Shown here piece after piece: positions 51,018-60,417 of a DNA stretch of 64,000 bases. The position numbers were made by a program, and so were the translations under genes. The stretch comes from Viscum album (lineage: Eukaryota; Streptophyta; Magnoliopsida; Santalales; Viscaceae): positions 631,282,915 through 631,346,914 of the forward strand of contig OY728123.1 in assembly GCA_963277665.1 (NCBI GenBank), written 5' to 3'. The notes under the pieces are model-generated. The model did not search any database and was not told the DNA's origin. It saw nothing but the letters and a program-made list of their open reading frames with translations. Within the stretch, counting starts at the first letter, position 1, and each line of letters opens with the position of its first letter.

Positions 51018-51375
51018 CTCAAAAGGTGGCATCTGTGATGTCACCTTCCACCACCATGCCACCTTTGGCCTATATTGATGACATAAAAAAGGTGGTGGGG
51101 GGATGTCACCTTTTGCCTCTAGGTGAGGGGAATGGTGGCACCACCGATGTCAACTTTGGCCTCACGCAAAGGCAAAAAGGTGGCATCAGTGATGCCGCCT
51201 TTACCTCAGCTCCCTATAAAATCCCCCCAATTATCCTCACTTCATTTCCCCCCATCTCTCATCAATCCACTACTTCTCTCTCTAAAAAAATAATTTTCTG
51301 TGTGGTGGAGTTTGTGGTCCAAAAGAAGGTGGTTTTTTGTGAAGCATCATTTAGAGGTATTTTTTTGATTTAATT
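51018..51375 (+). promoter_or_regulatory. palindrome-rich promoter-like block
   Basis: Repeated GGTGGCATC...GATG(T/C)C(A/G)CCTT motifs: 51,023-51,047 and 51,176-51,202 are near-perfect palindromes (AAAGGTGGCATCA-G-TGATGCCGCCTTT), with partial copies at 51,087-51,115 and 51,132-51,170. Then CCCTATAAAATCCCCCC (TATA, 51,213), a pyrimidine-rich leader, and a 115-aa ORF (51,026-51,373) that spans the palindromes and so is probably not a gene. This looks like the promoter end of an element, perhaps the MULE or another LTR. Family unknown. Confidence 0.45.
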
Positions 51376-52392
51376 AATGTTTTTTATTTATTTAACTAAA
51401 TTCTTTTTTGTTTTAAATATTACAAGTAGTTTAGTCCGTTCTAAATATTTTGCTTTTTAGTTTTTTTAATTTGTTATATATAATTTAGAATAATTATTTT
51501 TATTAGTAATGTTTAATAATAGATTAAGTATAGATTAACTTTGGATAAATTATGTGAAATTTTGGCAGCATGAACATTATGTGGTCATATATGAAATCAA
51601 ATCCCTATCTGGATACAAACAAGTGTATGTGGATCTAGAAGAGATGTACCTTGGGGTGAAACCCGAAAACATTGCTTTGAGAAAGAATTGAACATGAACT
51701 GGTTCCTGACAACAGGCCTTATTGCACTTTTAGTTTGACACTCCCAGGGGATATTCTTAAGATGATTCATATTTTCTTTATAAACTACTAAAATACATAA
51801 GATAGAAAAATAAAAATTAGTATATTTATGAATGATAAAATGAAATATATTATTTTATAGAATGAAATGGACAAAGACAAAGGAATTAAAGAATGAATGT
51901 TTTTATTAGAAATTGAATTCCTTATTGTCAGTTTTGAGGATGCTATTTATTAAGTAGTTTAATTAGTTACATATATTTTGAAATAATTCATATTAATAGT
52001 AATTATTAATGATATGTTTATTAATGATAACATAGGATTAAAAATTAATACATATTATTAGTTAATTATAATTAACAAATGAATATCATATTATTAATGA
52101 TTAAAGAATAAATAATTAATGGATAACATAATCATTATTAACTAGTTATTAAAGAATGATTGATTAGTTAAAAACTTTTCTAATGAAATCAGTTGATAAA
52201 ATGACAATTTTGATTAATTATAACAAAGTATTAATTATAGAATAATTAATAAATAACATAAGAATAAAAAAATTATCCATATAATGATTATTTAACAATA
52301 CTTATGATCATATAAAGTGTCCAACCATCATTGTTAATATTTTTTACACTATAATAATTTTGATGAAATAAAACTTTTTGATGTAGGGATTC
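51376..52392 (+). other. AT-rich stretch, mostly unassigned
   Basis: A decayed coding-like patch at about 51,565-51,750 reads 'FWQHEHYVVIYEIKSLSGYK' and 'QVYVDLEEMYLGVKPENIAL' before running into stops; family not recognised. The rest (51,780-52,380) is AT-rich and I see nothing in it. Confidence 0.4.
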
Positions 52393-53562
52393 ATGTTTGC
52401 CTGTGTGTACTGCTATGGAGAGATTATTCAAACTAATCAATGAGATTCTTGTAGTACACAACCAATAATAGTGGATAGTAAAACGTATTGTGTAACCCTT
52501 AGTGAACTTCAATAGAGAATTTGTGGTTCTTTAAATATAGTTCTCGATCAAAATATCATGTCTAAGAGCTATAGATATTTTCAATTCCTGGCAACACAGT
52601 GGCATCCAGCTTTTACATTGGTTTCTAATATGCAATGGTTCCAAGAAATTAATTTATTTTCTCAATATTCAGATGGTTCCATAATGGAGTTATATGTTGA
52701 TGTTTCTACTATACAACAACAACATCCATCGGTATGAAGACGTAGACTTACAAGAGTGGTTGTATATAGCCTGCCTTATGAAATTCAGCCTATTCTAAAT
52801 GATAAAGATGAGGAAAATCTTGATGTTATCCTAGATATACATTTCAATCCAAGTTCCAATAAGGGATTTCAAAAAGACAGAATAGAAATTGACAATAGTG
52901 CTGATGAGGAGGGACCATCAGATGTTATGAAGGAGTTTTTGAGAAATACATTAGTTGTACAACAAACTTGACCTACAATAAATCCTCCACCACTCCTTCC
53001 ATCATGGTAAGATGTAATGAAACATGTGCCTAGATTTGAAAATCATATTTTCACTCTGGTAACTGATTTCTCAAGAGTTATACCAGATAGTTTTTGTGAG
53101 CTGTACAATAACTTATATGTTGGAAGGGATTTTCTAAGTAAATATGCATTAAAAATCATTCTAAAGAGATTTTACACTGAGAGTTACTGAAGCTATATAG
53201 TTCATGAATCATATTGTATTAAATATGTCATACATTGTGAGAAGTATGGGGATAATTGTAGATTTCACTTGAGTTCAATTCTGGACATTGCATTTTTAGG
53301 TTGGAGAATATCGAGGATTGAGGTAGCTCAATGATTCATTCAACCAAGCCTGACATTATATAAAACCTCATTGGATGAATAGTTAGTGTCATCCATTATT
53401 GTTGAGATGATTAGGATATCCCAAGATGTACTGATAGAGCTTGTGAAAAAGAGGATACAATAGACATTCATTTATTTGATTTCCTATAATAAGGCACGAA
53501 CGGTGAAATAGAAGGCAATGGTGAAGGTCTATGGTGATTAGGATGAATCATATCAGGTATTT
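52393..53562 (+). pseudogene. MULE (MuDR-type) transposase, N-terminal half, decayed
   Basis: The plus frame opens with 'MFACVYCYGEIIQTNQ', the usual start of plant MULE transposases (CYGGxI..T..G), followed by 'MELYVDV', an acidic region (52,756-52,970, open 71 aa), and the zinc-binding MuDR domain: 'FLSKYALKIILKRFYTES', 'SYCIKYVIHCEKYGDNCRFH', 'WRISRIEVAQ', then 'YNKARTVK*KAMVKVYGD*D', the K.AWRAKE.A...YG.WEESY region. Several stops sit where W is expected (TGG to TAG/TGA), the mark of cytosine deamination. The frame runs to 53,562 and is cut by the chromovirus derivative; it resumes at 60,418. The D-D-E catalytic core is not visible. Confidence 0.65.
53558..53562. repeat. target site duplication, left (TATTT)
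   Basis: TATTT, repeated exactly at 60,418-60,422. Removing the insertion and one copy restores a continuous MULE frame. Confidence 0.88.
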
Positions 53563-54148
53563 TGTCACGACCCACCCTCGGGGTCCGTGCCGTGACTACC
53601 CCAAGCCCGCCTTCCATAGGCCAGGGGCTGGCGACTAGCACCAAGGCGTAAATCCCGGTAAAAGGGAAGGCATTGCCTTTGTAAAGTAAACAAACACCAC
53701 AGAGTAAGAAAGCGGAAAGTAAACACTAAGAAAAAGAAGAGTACAACTGAAAGTGCGGAAAAGTAAATGGGCCAGTATACAAACCCAAACTGAAAGTAAA
53801 GTACAACTCGAAAGGGAAAACAGCAACTGAAAAGTAAAAGCCGCTACACCGAGCTGTCCACTGGAAATCCCACCTGAAGGGTGGGTACAGATAGCTCCAC
53901 TGCTCCATGGGTCCCGCCGTCCGCTCCGAGCACATCCCGCCCAGTGTTCCACCTCCAGGTACCATCCTGCTCTGCAAGCCTCAGCTAAGATCAACGCTGT
54001 CCGTCGTCTGCAACCAACACAACATAGTGCGGGCAAAGCCCGTGCAGGGGTGAGTATAAGCTACTCAGTAGGGACCCCGAGACCCCTGAAGGTCTCTCAA
54101 ATCCACAAGGATAAACCACGAAGAAAGGTACAATCACGAAGCAATAAT
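53563..54148 (-). repeat. inverted LTR U5 fragment at the left end
   Basis: Reverse complement of about 59,832-60,417, with a few percent of differences. It ends within the CAATCACGAAG match near 54,148. The matching LTR position is just downstream of the TATA-like box (59,776) and predicted transcription start, so the fragment equals roughly the R-U5 part of the LTR, that is, minus-strand strong-stop DNA. Confidence 0.85.
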
Positions 54149-54165
54149 GTTTAGCGTATTGAGTG

Positions 54166-54177
54166 TGGTTATCAGTC
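54166..54177 (+). other. primer binding site-like sequence
   Basis: TGGTTATCAGTC, close to TGGTATCAGAGC with one inserted T; 17 bases after the end of the inverted fragment and upstream of gag. Confidence 0.45.
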
Positions 54178-54358
54178 CAACGAGTCCAGTGTTGGTGCGG
54201 CGGCCGACATATCCGTACACCAGGACCCTGACTTCTGATTTCCCACTTAATGCACGAAAACATTGATTGCGTGTGTGTTTCAAAGTTTTCTTTGTGATTA
54301 CATATATCAGCTCACCAGGTATACTGTTTGACCGTGGCGCACCTGTTTCCTATTCAGG

Positions 54359-55537
54359 ATGGCCCCACGACGGCAGCCAGCTAGGGTTCCGAGAGTCGAG
54401 TGTGACGACAGCCCACCGAGCGACGAGGCTTCGGTGCAGGGCCCTTTGTCAGGAGTGGCACCGGCGGTAGCACTACCCGCCGAGCCCCTGATGTTTCCAG
54501 CACCAGCCGTTGACGATGCACGTCGCCTCAGCGCACTGCATGAGATTCAGCGCCAGCGACCGCCCAGGTTTCGCGGGGAGACGGATCCCCAGGCAGCAGA
54601 GGACTGGCTGGAGGCAGTGGTACGAGTGTTTAGGCTAGTGAGGACACCAGCAGACCTCATGGTGATCCTCGCTGTGAGCCTACTACACGCAGCAGCAGGA
54701 CGATGGTGGAGCTTGATGCTCCAGGTGCACGATGAGGCATCTCTACTATGGACGGACTTTGAGAGCCTCTTCCGCTCGGAGTTCGTCCCAGCCACCCTTC
54801 GTGCGGTGCGCATCCAGCAGCTTCTTCAGCTGCGGCAGGGCAGCATGACGGTCGCTCAGTACTCGGCGAGATTCACCGACCTTTCTCGGTACTCGACAGA
54901 CATGGTACGAGACCCCTTCTTCCGGGCCCGGACCTTCGAGCAGGGATTGAGACACGAGATCAGGGCATCACTGATCTCCCTCAGCATCCCGACCCAGGCA
55001 GGAGTACTGGATCGGGCCCTTCTGATCGAGAGCTTCCTTGCTGAGTCTACACCAGCACAACAACCCACCGCAGGGCGGCACGTGGCAGAGTCATCTGCAG
55101 TAGGCAGTCGACGGATGACTCAGGGGTCTAGGCAGACCAGATCTTCAGGCAGACGACCTCAGAGCACTGGCTCAGCAGTGCAGGGCACACAGCGCGGAGC
55201 CAGTCTTTCGAGTGGAAGACAGTGCTATGCATGCGGCGGGCAAGGCCACATGGCTCGTGACTGCCCGACCCGCCGTGCCGAGGAGCAGCAGACGGTTGAG
55301 GAACCACCTAGGCAGAGGCAGAGGTTCGACCGTGGCAGTCCACAGGGAGGAGGCGGACGAGGCAGAGGAGCTGGCCGAGCAGCAGGTGGTGGGCGACGTT
55401 TTGAGGCTCTACCACCACCACCACCAGGAGGTCCACCCCGACCACAGGGAGTAGGTGAACATGTGAGAGCTCAACTTCAGGCAGCCGAGGCCTTCGATCA
55501 TGGAGCTCTGGGAGCCGATGGACAGGAGCAGAACTAG
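54359..55537 (+). CDS. gag: Gag polyprotein of a chromovirus-type Ty3/gypsy element (intact)
   Basis: 392 aa, ATG at 54,359, stop TAG. The structural protein that forms the particle in which the element RNA is packaged and copied. Residues ~1-65 are Pro/Ala-rich; ~68-225 is the retrotransposon gag domain ('FRGETDPQAAEDWLEAV', 'VHDEASLLWTDFESLFRSEF', 'QLRQGSMTVAQYSARFTDLS', 'FEQGLRHEIR'); 230-288 is Ser/Gln-rich; a CCHC zinc knuckle CYACGGQGHMARDC has Cys289, Cys292, His297 and Cys302; the tail is Gly/Arg- then Pro-rich. In complete relatives gag runs on into protease; here it stops after the knuckle and tail. It is GC-rich, unlike its AT-rich surroundings, and has no internal stop, so the copy is young or kept. 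It is the only convincing protein-coding ORF of the window. Confidence 0.88.
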   Translation: MAPRRQPARVPRVECDDSPPSDEASVQGPLSGVAPAVALPAEPLMFPAPAVDDARRLSALHEIQRQRPPRFRGETDPQAAEDWLEAVVRVFRLVRTPADLMVILAVSLLHAAAGRWWSLMLQVHDEASLLWTDFESLFRSEFVPATLRAVRIQQLLQLRQGSMTVAQYSARFTDLSRYSTDMVRDPFFRARTFEQGLRHEIRASLISLSIPTQAGVLDRALLIESFLAESTPAQQPTAGRHVAESSAVGSRRMTQGSRQTRSSGRRPQSTGSAVQGTQRGASLSSGRQCYACGGQGHMARDCPTRRAEEQQTVEEPPRQRQRFDRGSPQGGGGRGRGAGRAAGGGRRFEALPPPPPGGPPRPQGVGEHVRAQLQAAEAFDHGALGADGQEQN

Positions 55538-55895
55538 TGGATACATCCTTTGTACTTATGGTTCCTTGTTGCATTTGTGTAGCGTCTTGTATTATGAGCT
55601 GCAATAATAAAAGACGCATACCTTTGTGATATTTCGTTCCTGTTCTTTTTCGTGATGTTACTAAGAGGTTCCAGTTTTGGCTGTTGACTTGACCCTCACT
55701 TGTGAGACATCTACTGGAGGAGACCCAGTTACCACACACTGATGCCGACAGTGTGACTCAACCCTTGGAGGCGAGAGTAACGGTTGGATCTCTTAGTAGT
55801 AGCGTCGAGGCCTTACGACGTCATCCTTGGTATGGATTAGTATCATCCATGTTAGGATTTACTGTATTAGGAGAAGAATGTGGTTCATCCAAGGG
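55538..55895 (+). other. spacer in place of pol
   Basis: Non-coding; contains GCAATAATAAAAGACGC (polyadenylation-like AATAAT/AATAAA) at about 55,602-55,618. No protease, RT or RNase H motif. It joins gag to the remnant of the integrase C-terminus. Confidence 0.6.
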
Positions 55896-56465
55896 ATGAG
55901 ACCAGATTTCTCTTATCGGCAAAGAAGAAATCTTCCAGCTCTTGTGGGACCTGAGATGGTCCAGGTCATCCAGGGGCGGATGAGTACAGCTCAGAGCCGG
56001 CAGAAGCCTTATGCTGACAGGAGGCGGAGGCCACTGGAGTTCGAGGGTGGTGACCACGTCTTCTTGCGGGTCTCACCTCGACGTGGTATTCAGAGATTTG
56101 GCCAAGGCGGCAAGTTATCTCCGCGCTTCATCGGACCCTTCCAGGTCCTCAGCAGGATTGGCGAGGTGGCTTATCGCCTGGCTCTACCACCTCAGTTGCA
56201 CCGGGTGCACGACGTCTTCCACGTATCCCAGCTGAGGAGATACGTGCACGACCCGATGCACATCATTGACCATGGGGAGCTTGACGTTGACGATGGGGCG
56301 ACTTTTACGGAGGTCCCGGTGGAGATAGAGGATCGACAGGAGCGGGTCCTGCGTGGGCGATCGATTCCTCTTGTGCGCATCAGATGGCAGCACGGGAATC
56401 TCCAGGAGAGAACATGGGAGCGGGAGGCTCAGATGCGTGCTCAGTACCCTCTTTTGTTTCCCTAG
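55896..56465 (+). pseudogene. integrase C-terminal domain and chromodomain remnant
   Basis: Open frame to the stop at 56,463. 'LVGPEMVQ', 'STAQSRQKPYADRRRRPLEF', 'GDHVFLRVSPRRGIQRFG', 'GKLSPRFIGPFQVL', 'VAYRLALPPQLHRVHDVFHV' are the integrase C-terminal region; 'VEIEDRQERVLRGRSIPLVR', 'IRWQHGNLQERTWERE' and 'AQYPLLFP' are the chromodomain. The matches fit Tekay/Del-type chromoviruses. The frame has no stop but lacks the catalytic core, and any protein would need its own start (the nearest in-frame ATG, 55,899, codes for the M of GMRPDF), so it is listed as a truncated gene. Confidence 0.8.
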
Positions 56466-56498
56466 TTTTTGATATATCTTTACGGGGACGTAAAGCCC

Positions 56499-56512
56499 TG
56501 AGGTGGGAGTAA
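56499..56512 (+). other. polypurine tract of the chromovirus derivative
   Basis: TGAGGTGGGAGTAA immediately before TGTAAAGACCC of the LTR. Confidence 0.7.
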
Positions 56513-58606
56513 TGTAAAGACCCGTAAAATTCAAGGGAAATTTTTTCTTAATTTTCTTTGGAATTTTACAAGAGCGCGGTTTCTGACGGCACCTGATTCC
56601 GAGGCCCGGAGTGCCCGGAATTAATTTCCGAAGTTTGGCTCGGGTACGTTCAGTGAACGAACGAGCGGGATTTCCTAACTTTTGATCCGGTGCTCGGAAT
56701 TGAAATTCGAGGACACCGATGAACTCGTAGCGCCGATATTCGCTTAAGGAGACCTTTCCCGAAGTTGCGTTTGCCTAGGAGGAGATGTTTAATTTTCTGG
56801 ATGAAATGAAGAGTAAAATAAATTTGTTATACAATATTTATTTTATTTATCTTCTTAAGTGGTTATATCCTAAGTGTGGAAGTTGGGGTGGAATCACAAG
56901 TTCCTAACTAACCAAGTGAGGATTAAGGTGAGGTGGGGCCCACACGATCCCCAACCCTTCACCTTCCCCTTAACTCTCTTCTACCCCCTTAAACTCCCTT
57001 GCACTTAATGTGCCAAAACCCCTCAAATTCCCTAACTCCCCTCTCTCCCTCTTAAAGGCTTGACAACTTAACTTTTAATTAATTATACAACTCATGTATA
57101 ATTAATAAGTGAGTTTAATTTTGAGTTTTTGAAATTCAAACTCTTGAATTCCAAAGGTTGGGCTGTGTTAATAAATTAAGTGTAAGCTTGATTTATTTTT
57201 GGTTTAGTCCCTTTGTTACTTGAGAGGATTGGGAGAATCGTTGAGAGACTTGAAGATCTTCTTCGTCTTCGACGAAGAACGTGAAGAACGGTTCTTCTCT
57301 GACAAAGAACATCGATCCCACGACCATCGAGACTCGGCGTCCCGGATTCTTCCGTCTTCATCTTCCTCCTCGACAAGGGAGAAGTCGCCGACTGTGGTAA
57401 TAATCGCCAACGACAACGTACCTCTCTTCTTCGTCTTAAGCGACAAGTGAAGAGACATCGTTCCCTCCTCGGACGCACCCCGACGTCCACAGAATCTACG
57501 TCCAACGCCGCGATGCCTTCCTCCGCGATAACCGACGTGTGATGTCAATTTTCAAGGTAGGGGGTTTGTCCTTTTTAAATTACGTGTTTTCATTCCCTCG
57601 AACATGAAAGAATAATCCGTTGGGCGTAGTTCCAAATTTTATTAAAAATTGTGAAACATTCATTGTTGTGTTTATACGATTGGCCAATTGATATCGTTAT
57701 AACGGGAGGAGACCGGACCGCACGAACACGGCCGATTCTCCCCCCCCTTCTATTCTTTCGTGTTAATTTAGCGGAGACAGCACGGTGTCGTCGCAACCGC
57801 GCAGGAACAAAAGAATTAATGGTCGGAGCGAGCTGCGACGAAGAAACGCGGTGCCGACGCACCGCGTCGTTGTTTACGAAAGAGACCGCGGCCGGAGACG
57901 GGCCGCGGCGGAACAAGGAGGCGACCGGCGGCCAGCCGGGCCGCCGGCGCCGGAGATCATGAAGGGCCGCGGCCCTACGGCCGCGGCGGAGCAGCCAGGG
58001 GCGCCGGCCTCGCCGGCGCCGGAGAACAGGAAGGCCGCTGCCCTACGGCCGCGGCGGAGCAGCCAGAAGGCGGCCGGCCTCGCCGGCCGCCGGAGATTGA
58101 GGAAGAGCCGCGGCTACGGCCGCGGCAGAGAAGATGAAGGCGGTCGGCCGCGCCGGCCGCCGGTTTGGTTAGGAGGCGGGACCCGCGAGTCCCGCGTGAG
58201 AAAGAAACGGCCGACCTAAGGTCGGCCGAGATCCGAAAAAAGGGGGGGTTTACCCCCCCCCCCCCCCCCGCGTGCGGCACATGCGCGGCCCCCGGCCGCG
58301 CCGCCGCTGGCCGGACCGCGCCGCCGTTGGCCGGGCCGCGCCGCCACGCCGCCACCGGCCGGGCCGGGTCCAGCGGACCGGGTCGGTCCGACCTGGTTCG
58401 GGTCAGGTCCGGGTCGGGTCGACCCGGTTCGGGTCAGACCAGGGGGGGGGGGGTCGGGCCGGGTCGGCCCGGACCCGGACCCCCCGTTTTCGAGACGACT
58501 TCGGTCTTTTGGCCATAACTTGAGCCACGGACCTCCGATCGATGAACCGTCTGCGGCAACGCGATCCTTGGATCGAGACGGTCGTTTCGGTATACTATAC
58601 TCAAGG

Positions 58607-58726
58607 CGCACCTTCTTTTTCGGGAGCCTACGTGGTTAAAGCTCCGTAGTTAAGCGTGCTTGGCTTAGAGTAGTGATCAGGATGGGTGACATCCTGGGAA
58701 GTTTCCCACGGTGGGTGTCAGACGGA
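58607..58726 (+). pseudogene. 5S rRNA-derived segment inside the LTR
   Basis: 58,641-58,705 reads like the second half of plant 5S rRNA: CTCCGTAGTTAAGCGTGCTT (A-box), AGAGTAGTGATCAGGATGG (intermediate element) and GGATGGGTGACATCCTGGGA (C-box). Differences from the plant 5S consensus are few in these promoter boxes; the first ~35 bases and last ~15 are not recognisable. The insert is about 120 bp, 5S length, and interrupts the first ~165-bp LTR unit. The solo LTR lacks it. Same strand as LTR transcription. Cassandra elements are known to hold 5S sequence in their LTRs; this is a different family. Confidence 0.8.
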
Positions 58727-59230
58727 AAGGCTGATATCTTTCAGACTGGACGTCCGATTGACGAACCGTCAGCGGCGATGCGATCCTTGGATCGAGTCGG
58801 TCGTTTCGGTTTATCGCACTCAAGGTTTCGGATTACTTTGAGTTCGGCCGGGTTGGTTCGTTCACGAAACCAACCGGGCCTTCGGAGCGGAAACACTCAT
58901 ATCTTGAGCTACGGACGTCCGATCGACGTGCCGTCAGCTTTGTTGTGTTCCTCTTAGTGAGACGGATCTTTTGGCATACTCCGTCCGAGGTTTGGACGCA
59001 GGTGGAGTATGTTCGGGTTGGTTTTGCCTTAAAAACCAACCGGGCCCCGGGGACGAAAATGCCAATAACTCTCAGACCGGGCGTCCGATCGACGCGCCGT
59101 CTGTTGCGTTGAGTTTCTGTTGACGATACAGAACTTTTGGATACATCAACTCTGGACTTTGTGACTGTTGATGTATCAGCCTCTCGGCTCGTGGAGCGGA
59201 CCCTCCGAACGAGTTTGCTGTGTGCGGGAA
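58727..59230 (+). repeat. ~165-bp degenerate tandem units in the right LTR
   Basis: Starts near 58,730, 58,894 and 59,061, with a truncated unit at 58,511-58,606 before the 5S insert. Same unit as 25,546-26,373. Confidence 0.75.
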
Positions 59231-59244
59231 CCCTAGTGCTGGCT

Positions 59245-59600
59245 GCGATTGTTACTGTGACTACTACTGCTACTACTGCTACTGTGACTGCGACGACGAC
59301 AGTACAGAGATCCTGTGTGGATTCGACGACGACGACTACAACACTCAGCGATCCTACGTGGATCAGTGCTACATGTCCTAAGTGGGCCCGATCCTGTGTG
59401 GATTCGACGACGACGACTACAGTGCTCATCGATCCTACGTGGATCAGTGCTACAGGTCCTGTGTGGGCCCGATCCTGTGTGGGTCCGATCCTGTGTGGGT
59501 CTTTGCGCTCAGCGGTCCTGTGTGAACCAGCGCCTACAGGTCCTGTGTGGGCCCGATCCTGTGTGGGTCTTTTGCGGGGGTTAGTTACCTATCGATCCTT
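59245..59600 (+). repeat. variable repeat zone of the LTR
   Basis: ACTACTGCT triplet run (59,256-59,300), then two ~90-bp units GATCCTGTGTGGATTCGACG (59,311 and 59,391), then shorter GGGCCCGATCCTGTGTGGGT copies. In the solo LTR this place holds unrelated GGACGGAGCACTAC / GGTGCAGACCCATGG repeats (26,440-26,640), so the zone evolves fast. Confidence 0.7.
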
Positions 59601-59775
59601 CGTGGGTCCGACGACTTAGATGGATCAGAGATCATCTTTATCGTCCTTGAAGATGTATACCTGTGTGAGCTGAATCCTGTTGCTTTCCTGTGTGGATTAC
59701 GTTTCGCTTTCTTGTGTGGAATACGTTTACTTTCCTGTGTGGACTGAGTTGTACTTGGGCTCGGAGGTTGGAGCG

Positions 59776-59784
59776 TATTTAAAT
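59776..59784 (+). promoter_or_regulatory. candidate TATA box of the chromovirus LTR
   Basis: TATTTAAAT in an otherwise GC-rich context, about 55 bp before the LTR position where the inverted left fragment begins. Fits a transcription start near 59,805-59,815. Confidence 0.45.
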
Positions 59785-59791
59785 TTGATGA

Positions 59792-59821
59792 CTTAGGTAT
59801 ATGTATGGGCATATACCTAAG
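59792..59821 (+). promoter_or_regulatory. perfect inverted repeat at the predicted transcription start
   Basis: CTTAGGTATATG-TATGGG-CATATACCTAAG, 12-bp perfect arms. Also in the solo LTR, twice. It would form a 5'-terminal hairpin in the RNA or a binding site in DNA. Confidence 0.65.
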
Positions 59822-60417
59822 CAGTGTCGGTTGTTACTTCGTGATTGTACCTTTCTTCGTGGTTTATACTTTGTGGATTTGAGAGACCTTCAGGGGTCTC
59901 GGGGTCCCTACTGAGTAGCTTATACTCACCCCTGCACGGGCTTTGCCCGCACTACGTTGTGTTGGTTGCAGACGACGGACAGCGTTGACCTTGGCTGAGG
60001 CTTGCAGAGCGGGACGGTACCCGGAGGTGGACCACTGGTCGGGACGTGCTCGGAGCGGACGGCGGGACCCGTGGAGCAGTGGAGCTATCTGTACCCACCC
60101 TTCAGGTGGGATTACCGGTGGACAGCTCGGCGTAGCGGCTTTTACTTTTCGGTTGCTGTTTTCCCATTCGAGTTGTACTTTACTTTCAGTTTGGGTTTGT
60201 ATACTGGCCCATTTACTTTTCCGCACTTTCAGTTGTACTCTACTTTTGCTTAGTGTTTACTTTCCGCTTTCTTACTCTGTGGTGTTTGTTTACTTTACAA
60301 AGGCAATGCCTTCCCTTTTTACGGGGATTTACGCCTTGGTGCTAGTCGCCAGCCCCTGGCCTATGAAAGGCGGGCTTGGGGTAGTCACGGCACGGACCCC
60401 GAGGGCGGGTCGTGACA

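Larger units (their letters stand above)
53563..60417 (+). mobile_element. gag-only chromovirus derivative integrated with two U5 ends
   Basis: 6855-bp insertion between exact TATTT duplications. Left to right: ~586 bp of LTR 3' end in inverted orientation (53,563-54,148), primer-site-like TGGTTATCAG (54,166), leader, intact gag (54,359-55,537), spacer, integrase C-terminus and chromodomain remnant (to 56,465), polypurine tract, full-length LTR (56,513-60,417). Protease, RT, RNase H and the integrase core are absent, so it is non-autonomous. Both termini are TGTCACGACCC/GGGTCGTGACA, i.e. the U5 end twice. A normal element would begin TGTAAAGACCC. See findings for the likely cause. Confidence 0.85.
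56513..60417 (+). repeat. full-length LTR of the chromovirus derivative
   Basis: 3905 bp, TGTAAAGACCC...GGGTCGTGACA. Homologous throughout most of its length to the solo LTR 23,850-27,615 but with a 5S-like insert (58,607-58,726), a different middle repeat zone (59,190-59,600) and one instead of two TTAGGTATATG inverted repeats. CG-rich block at about 57,880-58,490 with C17 (58,253-58,269) and G12 (58,442-58,453) runs. Long overlapping ORFs here are compositional. Confidence 0.88.

Noticed and set aside
57785..58611. 100-144-aa ORFs in the right LTR
   Set aside because: Same reason; Arg/Ala/Gly-rich readings of CG-rich DNA crossing C17 and G12 runs.
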